NCBI GenBank assembly: GCA_016802295.1
Contig: JAESIW010000020.1
Span: 2,592,808-2,642,084, forward strand
Length of the DNA stretch: 49,277 nucleotides
DNA from: Brachionus rotundiformis
Taxonomy: Eukaryota > Rotifera > Eurotatoria > Ploima > Brachionidae
Direction: 5' to 3'
Under the pieces are notes generated by a model. That model saw nothing but the letters and a program-made list of their open reading frames with translations, searched no databases and was not told the DNA's origin. Below, piece after piece: positions 41,512-49,277 of the stretch. The number at the start of each line of letters is the position of its first letter. Positions within the stretch are counted from its first letter, which is position 1. A program made the position numbers and the translations under genes.

Positions 41512-42246
41512 GAAAATTGGTGTTTTTTTGCCAAAATGGCCATTTTTCAAATGTGCTTTACACATGCAAATTGCATACCAATCGATAGGTAACGATGCCA
41601 AACTAAACGTGGCAGTGTTTTTTTGAGTATAGCTCTGGGCAATTTGGTAAAAAAGTGGCCAAAAAGTGCCAAAAATACCACTTTGAAAAAAAATTTCATC
41701 TTTTTTGCACAATATGGGTATCATTTTGTAGATTTTGACGAGATCTATCTGATGGTATGCTTATTTTTTTAATCGGACTTGAATGGCACGGTCAGTGAGT
41801 TGCCAAAGTCTGGATTTTTAAAAAGCAAAACTTTGAATGATGTTAAATCATCGAATATTCAATTGAATAGAGACATATTGGGTACCATTTTGTAGATCTT
41901 GATGAAATCTATCCAAAAATATGTAATGTTAAGAAATTGGACTTGAATGGCACATTCTATGAGTCTAAAAACACTTTTTTTTGAAGAATTGCTGCTTTAA
42001 ATGGACTTAAATCAATTAGAATACTTTCATCATATAAAAAAATGGGTATCAATCGATTCCTCTCAATGAGATCTACAATTTGATATCCAAAATGAGTAGT
42101 TTTTTAATCAAATATATAAACTTATTTAAGAAAAATTGTTTTTTTGCATCGAAAAATTAAAGATAATAATGAACAAAGAATACTGAACATATAAAAACAT
42201 TAAAGTACTGATTAAAATTGAATAAGTGTCTTCTTGAGAGCTTTAA

Positions 42247-42412
42247 GCGAGCGAGGCGAAGCCGAGTGAGCAATAATTTACCTTATAATTATTGATAAGT
42301 ATAAGTATGAAGAATCGAAAGCGAGGCGAAGCCGAGCTTTCCTTCATCTTCTTAGTCTTTAGGGCACACTTCTGCGAGCCAAAGGCGAGCACCGTTTAAG
42401 CAGCGAAGCTGC
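42247..42412. repeat. Four-hairpin triloop cassette in R-b
   Basis: H1 is at 42247-42271, H2 at 42317-42341 (GAAAGC/GCTTTC stem, tandem GA, GGC-GAA-GCC), H3 at 42374-42390 and H4 at 42400-42412 (GCAGC-GAA-GCTGC). H1, H2 and H4 contain GCGAAGC, a heptamer known to form an unusually stable DNA mini-hairpin. Confidence 0.8.
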
Positions 42413-42540
42413 ATCTATCTTAAAACTAAAAAATATACAACTTTGCTTAAATTTTTATAATAAAAAAGTAAATATTATAAAAATGTTCGAAGATGTTTAA
42501 AATTTTTAAAGTTTACCATTAAACTCTTGACCAAATTATT

Positions 42541-42876
42541 TTAATGATAGTTTGTACCTCATCAATTAAAAATCACTTACTATAGGGGCAGACTAAAAAT
42601 TGCTTGGCAATTTTTAGGATGCCCATTAAAAAAGAGGAAAAACTGTTTTCCTTTAATTTCTAATGAAAAAATTTTAAAAATTAACTTTCATAAAAGAATT
42701 TTTTCTAAAATTGTTTCTAAATCATTTTTAAAAAGTTTTAGATAAAATAATCACAATTGTTAAAAAATTTTAAACGTTTACCATTAACTCTTCTCTATTA
42801 ATTACTTAGTTTCAAAATATCAAAATCCTCAAGGAGTTTTTTAAAAAGAACAATTTAAATAATAACATAAAAGATA
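42541..42876. other. Spacer between R-b and R-c with an 11-bp hairpin
   Basis: There is no gene. A perfect 11-bp stem CTAAAAATTGC/GCAATTTTTAG with a TTG loop lies at 42593-42617, within the motif shared with 40889-40935. A 3' hairpin of this kind would suit a Helitron end, but no CTRR follows closely. Confidence 0.5.
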
Positions 42877-42892
42877 GAGGGAGGGAGGGCCT

Positions 42893-43092
42893 TGGGCCCG
42901 ACACAGAGAGTCTAGTTATATATATTTAATTCAACAAGGACAGAAAAGTGCTCATCGTAGGGAATCAGGATCTATAAGACCGCTGATCGTACAGTCATGA
43001 AAAGGGTGTCGTTGGATAGAGGAAGGACCAAAGGTGAGCAGGCAACACGTTGCAGAAATTTAGCCCCCGTGGTCTTATAGCTACGCGGCCCA
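42893..43092 (+). ncRNA. Candidate structured element in R-c (strand assumed)
   Basis: The three nested stems of R-b are present: TGGGCC/GGCCCA (42893-42898, 43087-43092), CGTAG/CTACG (42956-42960, 43081-43085) and CTATAAGACCGC/GTGGTCTTATAG (42972-42983, 43069-43080). In the long stem G-C became A-T, T-A became A-T, and one G-C became G.T, so all 12 pairs remain possible. Confidence 0.45.
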
Positions 43093-43828
43093 GAAAATTG
43101 GTCTATTTTTGCCAAAATGGCCATTTTTCAAATGTGTTTTACTCGCACATATTGTATACCAATCGATAGGTCTCGATGCCAAACTAAACGTGGCAGTGTT
43201 TTTTTGAGCATAGCTTTAGGCAATTTGGTAAAAAAGTGGCCAAAAAGTGCCAAAAATACCACTTTGAAAAAAAAATTTCTCGATTATTGGACAAAATGGG
43301 TATCATTTTGTAGATTTTTACGAGATCTATCCAATGGTATGTTTATCTTTTAAATCGGACATGAATGGCACTTTTTGTAAATTGCCAAAGTCTGGATTTT
43401 TAAAAAGCAATACTTTGAATGGTGTTTAATCAACAAATATTTAATTGAATAGAGACAAATTGGGTACTATTTTGTAGATATCGATGAGTTGTATCCAAAT
43501 ATATGTTTTGTTTAGATATTAGATTTGAATTGCATTTTTTTTAAGTTTTTAAATGCTATTTTTCAAGGAATTTTTACATTAGAGTGTCTTAAAACTATTA
43601 AAATATTTCCATAAAATATTAAAATGGGTATCAATCGATTCCTCTCAATTAGATCTACAATTTGATACCCATAATGAGTAGTTTTTTAATTAATTTAATT
43701 AAGTAATCTTAGAAAAATCGTTTATATGCATCGAAAAATTAAAGATAATAATGAACAGAGAAGACTGAACATAAAAAACATTTAAGTACTGATTAAAATT
43801 GAATAAGTGTCCTCTTGAGAGTTTCTAG

Positions 43829-43994
43829 GCGAGCGAGGCGAAGCCGAGTGAGCAATATTTTACCTTATAATTATTGAGAATTATAAGTAAGAAGAATCGA
43901 AAGCGAGGCGAAGCCGAGCTTTCCTTCATCTTCTTAGTCTTTAGGGCACACTTCTGCGAGCCAAAGGCGTGCACCGTTTTAGCAGCGAAGTTGC
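43829..43994. repeat. Four-hairpin triloop cassette in R-c
   Basis: H1 is at 43829-43853, H2 at 43899-43923, H3 at 43956-43972 (one GA pair changed to GT) and H4 at 43982-43994, where the right arm reads GTTGC and gives a G.T pair in place of G-C. Changes thus mostly keep the fold. Confidence 0.75.
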
Positions 43995-44119
43995 ATCTAT
44001 ATTAAAAGTTAAAAAATTAAAAAACTCAGGCCTATATTCTAATTTTTAAGTAAATATTTTAAAATATTCGAAAATGTTTAAAATTTTTAGAGTTTTCCAT
44101 TAAACTAATTTATTTGTAA

Positions 44120-44672
44120 AAGGAAGTGTTACATTGAGCGCGAGCGAGGCTAAGTAGAGCTTGCAAGAGTATTGTAAAAGTAGCACAGTTAAAACGCTTC
44201 AAGCTTAAGTAAAGCTTTTTCATGCAGAATGAATTTATATACTTCATGCAAAAATTAAGACCATAATTTTTATTGTTTTTTAATCAAAGTTTTTTTGTAG
44301 TTTTAATTATTAAATAAATATTTAACAATATTATTTTTGATATTTTTTATTCTTTATTCAACATTCATCATAAGAATAATAAAATTAAAATTTTGATTTT
44401 AAAATAAAGAAAACTGATTAATCTTCCTTTTTTTGAATTGACTATAATTTCTTTATATTTACCATCCTTTTCTTATAAGGATTCAATTTTAACCTAATCC
44501 CGATTTTTAAAAAATTCACATAAATCTATCCTCTGAGATTTTAAACTTTTTTATTTTTGTCTAATTATCTCAATTCGACTTATTAAACTTGAAAAGATTT
44601 AATATTTTTCAATTAGATATATATATTTATATTTTAGTGATAAATTTGTTGTATTAATAAATAAAACTGATA
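44120..44672 (+). repeat. HelB 5' region remnant
   Basis: This matches 37830-38370 upstream of HelB-3 up to the bases AAACTGATAC that in HelB-3 stand just before the ATG. Here the ATG does not follow. Another 420 bp, partly similar again to this same region, come before the HelB-4 ATG. So a lone 5' end lies in front of HelB-4. Confidence 0.65.
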
Positions 44673-44775
44673 CCTTTAAAAAATTATTCTAAAATATCTA
44701 CAGATAAAAGAGTTTATCATTGACTTTTTACCATTTAATTAACTACCTAAAACTTAGAAGATTTTTATTGAAAAT

Positions 44776-44800
44776 GAAAGAGAAGCAGAGCCGATCTTTC
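44776..44800. repeat. H2-type hairpin upstream of HelB-4
   Basis: The outer stem is GAAAGA/TCTTTC where R-b and R-c have GAAAGC/GCTTTC. The innermost pair changed from C-G to A-T on both sides, a compensatory change. The inner GGC/GCC has become AGC/GCC. It lies about 300 bp before the HelB-4 ATG. Confidence 0.6.
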
Positions 44801-45094
44801 TTTATATTTACTCTTTGGGCTGATTCGGTCAATTTTAGATTATATTCTTATCTATAAGATTTAGTAAATCTAATTTAAACCATCCTTACTATTAACTATT
44901 CAACCTTAATTCCTTTTCCTACTTAGAAAAAATCTCATCAATTTATTTTTTTTTAAAGTTAAACTAATTTTTATATAGTTTTGTTAATCCACAATTAATT
45001 CTTTTAATTTTTCTTTATTTTTTAAAGATAATAAATTTATCATTGAATTAACGAAAATTTTCTAAATTTTAGATAAATAAAAGCTATATTTTAA

Positions 45095-48000
45095 ATGCCT
45101 CCTAAAATAGTTTTAAACAATCAAATGATTAGCTTTATTAATGAACTATATAAACAACTAAAGGCTAATAGTTTAAATTTGAAGGATTATCTTTCTAATT
45201 TGTTTTATTCTGAATACGAATTAACTATTAGTTATTCTAAACTTACTTCATATGTAAATGAGAATTCTGTTGCTTCGGAAGATATTGTCACCAGAGTTTC
45301 AGAACTAAGTCTGTTAATTAATAATTTAAATTAATAAATAAATAAATTAAAATAGTTTAGTTGCTTCATTACTTTCTCAATTAACACAATCTCCTGATGC
45401 TAATACAGAAATTCATTCATTACAGCAGAATTCAAATTCACACGGGCTTTCGCAGAATCAAAATCAGACTCAACCAAATACAAGTCGATTTTTCGAACAA
45501 AATGATAACAATATTATCAACCAAGGTAAAGTTAAAATATTAATTGAATTCTTTAAATTTGTTGCTTTTTCTCAACCTCCTAATGCTTTAATTAATTAAA
45601 ATTAATTGCTAAAACTAATTTATCATCACATTTTATTTTTTATAATAGAGATCAAGAAGTGAACTTTGACTGACTATATCAGCAATATTTAAATGTTTAA
45701 TTTTTAAGATTTTATTGCCATTAAAATTATATAAAATTACTATATGACTCAATTATAACTATTCAGACATTTCCATTTTAAAATTTTAAAATCTTACTAA
45801 AACAATAATCAATTGATTAATTTAGTAGTTATCTCGCCTATTTGATTTTCATTTGCAGTATGATTTTTATTTTTATTAAACTATTATCATACCTTCTTGA
45901 CAACTGATATCATTAATTAAAATAAGTTTGTAGTTTAAGTAAACATTTATTTAATTTAATTTGATAAATTTAAAAGAACAGATTTTAACAATTAAGCTTA
46001 TTCTTTAACAATTTAAATAAACTTCTTATAGTTAATTTAAAATTTTTATTTATGGAATTAATAGAAGCCAAAAGAGGGAAAAGAAGGGTCTATAATTTAT
46101 CTGACGAACAAATGTGGTTTATTCATGCTTCGTTACAGCAAATTAGCTTCGAAAAAATAAGTAATCCGAAACTCCGCAAAGATCGTCGAGTTATGGAACT
46201 GTTTAGAAATAAATATTCAAATAATGATATTTCACAGATATCATATTCGACTTTGATAAATCATTATAAAAAATTTATTAATCGAAAAAATTTATGTACA
46301 ACTGAATTCAATAATGAGTCATTCACCTCAGATTACTCAATTAGTTCAACCATTCTTGATGGTACACAAATTTCAACTTCCTCAATATCATCAACAACTG
46401 AAAGTCAAACACCTTCCAAGCAAATGTGTTTGGTAACTAATATAGAAAGAACACTTTCTAATCAATTAAATCGCTCATTGAGCATTCACCATTACGCATC
46501 TCAAAGTGATAATGAAGACACAAATATGCCAAATTTCATTCCATCCAATACAGAAGAACCAATTTTAGCTGAAAATCTAATTCGGAGAGTGTCAACACCA
46601 ATTCCATCTGATCAGATGCAAAATGTTAGTGCTGAGGACTCTGAAGATACTAATAATGAATCAGATATATCAATTTCTTCAAATGATTCCAGCCGAGTTA
46701 AAAGAAAACGATGTCTCACTTATAGGGGATATATACTGCGCAAATCCCAATGCCGTCAAAATAGAAATTTAATGGATAACTCAGATTTAGAACCAATTGA
46801 GTTAGATCAAGCACTATATAATCAACTTAATGAGAATCACAGAGTTATGCCTATAGAAGCTCAACATCTTTTATCAATAGCTAATCATCAAAGTGGGAAT
46901 TTTGTAGTTCGAGATGATCCAAGTCTCCATAACTTAAATTTTTATCATGCAATGCACACTGCAGCCTACATGGATCGGGAGACCTCTGGCAACCAAATAC
47001 CTCTTTATGATCTTGGTTCCTTTGGTGGTGTACATTGTGAAGAAAATGGTCAAGTTTTTTACAGATCAAAATGTAATTATTGTGATGCTTTATTTTATGA
47101 TGGTGAGCGTAACAAGGCAGGTCACTTTACTTTATGTTGTATCACCAATAAAGTAAGAATTGAGCAATTACCCGATTTTCCTGAGGAGTACAAGGAAATG
47201 TTTAATCGCAATAGTGAGAATCGAGCCGAGATTCAGGCTAGAAAAAATTTTCTCAACTATATTATAAATTATAATTGTTTATTGTCATTCGCTGCCATAT
47301 CAGCACGAATGGATACATCAACTGAAAATTTCCGAAACCATTTTGTTTACAAAATACATGGCCGAATGTATCATCAAATTGCTCCAGCAAAAAGAACAGA
47401 TGGCCAGAATTTTCACATGCAATGTGGTCAATATTATATGCTTGATACAGATCAGGCACATCGGGACAGATTAGCTAATACAAATCAAACATTTGATTAT
47501 ATTGATGATAATGTAAGTCAGAATATTTAAAGTTTGATTATTTTTTAAATTTATTTTTTTCAATTTATTAGACTCTAAAGCGATTAGAGGAAATGATTCA
47601 CATGTACAATCCATTTGTTCAACAATATTCCAATTACAAGCGTCAATTGGAAGAACAAATGATAGTACATGGTTCTCAGGCTGATGAACAGCTAAGAATG
47701 CATCTTTTTCGGCTTGATCAAGATCCTCAGCCCGGTAATTATTTATCCAACAGGTATTATGCTAATGCCAGTGGCGGCCAAATTGCAGCAATTTTTACTG
47801 CTGACACGGACGGATTTCCAAGCCATATTTATGTCACAGTTAAGCCTGTAGGACAAGATCTTCAGGAATTAAACTTTAATAACCCATTAGTAGACCCGTT
47901 AGCTTATCCACTTTTATTCCCGTATGGCACTATGGGGTTTAACACAGGCATACAGCATAATCGTGGAGCTTATCAATCAAGGCGAGTAGGAAACGTCTCT

Positions 48001-49277
48001 ATCAGAGAGTATTATGCCCATCGCCTAAGCTACCGTGCCAATTGTGAAAATTCAATTTTCAAAACCTCTAAGCTTTTTCAACAGTATATTGTTGATGCTT
48101 ATGTTAAAATGGAAAGAAGCCGGCTTGACTATCTCCAGAAGAACCAAGAGTCTTTGCGAGCACAGTCGTACCGTGGCCTAATGGACCACTTGGAAACAGT
48201 CGGACTTGAGGAAAATAGGCAAATAGGCTCACTTTATATTTTGCCATCATCTTTTATAGGAGGTGAGCGTTATATGCGTCAATGCTATCAAGATGCTATG
48301 GCAATTGTGCGCAGTTTTGTAAGGCCTGATCTGTTCATAACCTTTACGGCTAACCCAAAATGGACAGAAATTCAGAGTGAACTGAATGGCTTACCGTATA
48401 CAAGCAGGCCAGATATATGCGTTCGAGTATTCTATGCCAAGTACCAAGAGTTAATGAGAGACTTGGTCGAGCGTCAGATACTAGGTGCTGTTGACGCATA
48501 TGTCAGTGTGGTCGAGTTCCAAAAGCGGGGACTTCCACATGTTCACCTTCTGTTATTTTTAAAGATGGAAGATAAAATACGCGATGCTGAAACTTTGGAC
48601 CAAGTAATATGGGCTGAACTACCTAATAATGAACGGTATCCTGAACTACATCGTTTGGTTTTGAACAATATGATTCACCGATGTGATGAACGCTGTTGGG
48701 ATAACAATCATCGATGTAAGCGCCATTTTCCAAAGATTGCATCAAATGAAACTATTATAATGGAGAATTGTATTACCGTTTATAAACGACGCCCAGGTAT
48801 TAGTGTTATAAACGAGCAAGGTCATTTGGTCACCAATGCCAGAGTAGTTCCGTATAATCCTTATTTGTTAATGAAGTACGGAAGCCACATTAATGTCGAG
48901 TGGTGCTCTAGCTCAAACAATGTTAAATACCTATTCAAATATGTTTTCAAGGGTCATGATTCATCAAAGATCATTATCCATAACAGAAATGGGCAACAAG
49001 TCGTTGACTACAATGAGATACGCCACTATGCTGACGGACGCTTTGTTAGCTCTTTTGAAGCATTTTTTAGATTGTACAAGTATGATCTTATCAAAATGTC
49101 TCATTCAATTGAGCGGCTTCAAGTGCATGCTCCTCAGATGCATATTATTTATATGCGAAATGGTGCAGCAGTCGAAGAGATTGAGCAAGCAGCTGGACGT
49201 AATACCATGTTGATGGCTTTCTTTGAATTAAACTGCCATGACGAGTTTGCTAGACAATATTTGTACACCGAAATACC
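45095..49277 (+). CDS. HelB-4 RepHel protein, N-terminal ~1,177 residues (partial)
   Basis: My model joins 45095-45308, 45361-45525, 46065-47512 and 47572 to the window end. Exon 3 could also start at 46032 in the same phase. Exon 1 encodes MPPKIVLNNQMISFINELYKQLKA...ISYSKLTSYVN. Exon 3 starts with a similar pattern (YNLSDEQMWFIHASLQQ...LFRNKY...ISYSTLINHYKKF), then a Ser/Thr linker, a basic patch and the Cys cluster CNYCDALFYDGER...LCC. Exon 4 has FNNPLVDPLAYPLLFPYG, PDLFITFTANPKW, the HUH motif KRGLPHVHLLLF (near 48520), the CDERCWDNNHRCKRHFPK Cys pattern and NVKYLFKYVFKG with two tyrosines (near 48930). This is a rolling-circle transposase that nicks and joins single strands. It may be functional if the helicase beyond the window is intact. 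Confidence 0.85.
45526..46064 (+). other. HelB-4 intron 2
   Basis: This AT-rich sequence runs between GTAAAG at 45526 and the acceptor TAATAG before 46065. An alternative acceptor TTATAG ends at 46031. No reading frame or repeat is visible in it. Confidence 0.6.

Larger units (their letters stand above)
41296..42540 (+). repeat. R repeat unit, full copy R-b
   Basis: This begins GAGGGAGGGAGGGCC and matches R-c (42877-44107) at an offset of 1,581 bp. From 5' to 3' it holds a nested-stem region (41312-41511), two copies of a GGGTA(T/C)CATTTTGTAGAT block 164 bp apart (41716 and 41880), an inverted GGGTATCA pair, the four-hairpin cassette and the TTCGAAGATG block. Short reading frames on both strands look like chance. 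It is either a nonautonomous repeat or a long noncoding end of the HelB family. Confidence 0.8.
42877..44107 (+). repeat. R repeat unit, full copy R-c
   Basis: This is the second complete unit, same orientation and order as R-b, with many substitutions but few indels. The cassette and stems are preserved in structure. It lies directly before a HelB 5' region, as the R-type sequence before HelB-3 does. Confidence 0.8.
44673..49277 (+). mobile_element. HelB-4, best preserved Helitron (family B), cut by window end
   Basis: Four exons with correct splice sites and phases remain open to the last base. They encode the N-terminal domains, zinc cluster, Helitron-like N region and complete Rep core. 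The linker to the helicase has begun (FFELNCHDEFARQYLYTEI) when the window stops. An H2-type hairpin lies at 44776-44800 in the 5' region. Confidence 0.8.

Noticed and set aside
41500..41724. Minus-strand frame in R-b (74 codons), and plus-strand 43117-43353 in R-c
   Set aside because: The two homologous units keep open frames on opposite strands and in different registers, which argues against coding. Structure and repeats are conserved instead.
33697..43994. CRISPR-like array from the repeated GCGAGG motifs
   Set aside because: The units are unevenly spaced, few, and differ in sequence; the genome context is eukaryotic with introns.
48893..49213. Plus-strand frame of 106 codons near the window end
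   Set aside because: The true frame is the uninterrupted HelB-4 exon 4 from 47572 to the window end, which encodes the tyrosine motif here; this is a shadow of it.

Overview
The window looks like nuclear DNA of a small invertebrate. It is very AT-rich, has short GT-AG introns of about 50-70 bp, and is built almost entirely from eukaryotic transposable elements. One complete host-like gene is visible, a HtrL/YibB-type glycosyltransferase. That gene, the metazoan-style Ty3/gypsy element and the mix of Helitrons, hAT and a DDE element with a cysteine-rich tail would suit a rotifer such as Brachionus. The species is an inference from style and was not tested.

Layout. 1-6.5 kb: a decayed Helitron on the minus strand (HelA-1), followed at 7.2-8.2 kb by the glycosyltransferase gene. 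Both lie between two near-identical ~189-bp direct repeats. 8.9-14.4 kb: relics, namely a gypsy RT/RNase H piece, a Tc1/mariner-like helix-turn-helix piece, and a DDE transposase pseudogene with a second, ubiquitin-hydrolase-like part. 15.2-19.0 kb: HelA-2, a plus-strand sister of HelA-1 that has lost the catalytic tyrosine segment and the whole helicase. 19.3-22.7 kb: HelB-1, a truncated Helitron of a second family, part of which is duplicated in inverted orientation as a ~585-bp palindrome.

22.9-49.3 kb: a head-to-tail, plus-strand array of family-B Helitrons (HelB-2, HelB-3, HelB-4) separated by a repeat called R here. HelB-2 is split by a 5,146-bp LTR retrotransposon with a 5-bp target duplication (GATGC) and two LTRs in which I found no difference. 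An R-derived segment after HelB-2 is split by a 3,371-bp hAT element with an 8-bp target duplication (AACTCTTG). HelB-4 is the best preserved copy: four exons open without a stop to the window edge, with the HUH motif and tyrosine motif of a rolling-circle Rep. Its helicase would lie outside the window.

Most interesting signals. (1) Small hairpins with purine triloops (GAA, GCA, AAA) and tandem G.A mismatches recur in fixed order at the junctions between HelB copies, with compensatory changes. (2) The two full R units share a 12-bp stem whose arms differ at two positions in a compensating way, inside two further nested stems; this suggests a structured RNA or DNA element. (3) The HelB protein begins with what look like two related DNA-binding-type domains encoded by separate exons, and the MPPK start is shared with HelA. 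No tRNA, rRNA or CRISPR was recognised.
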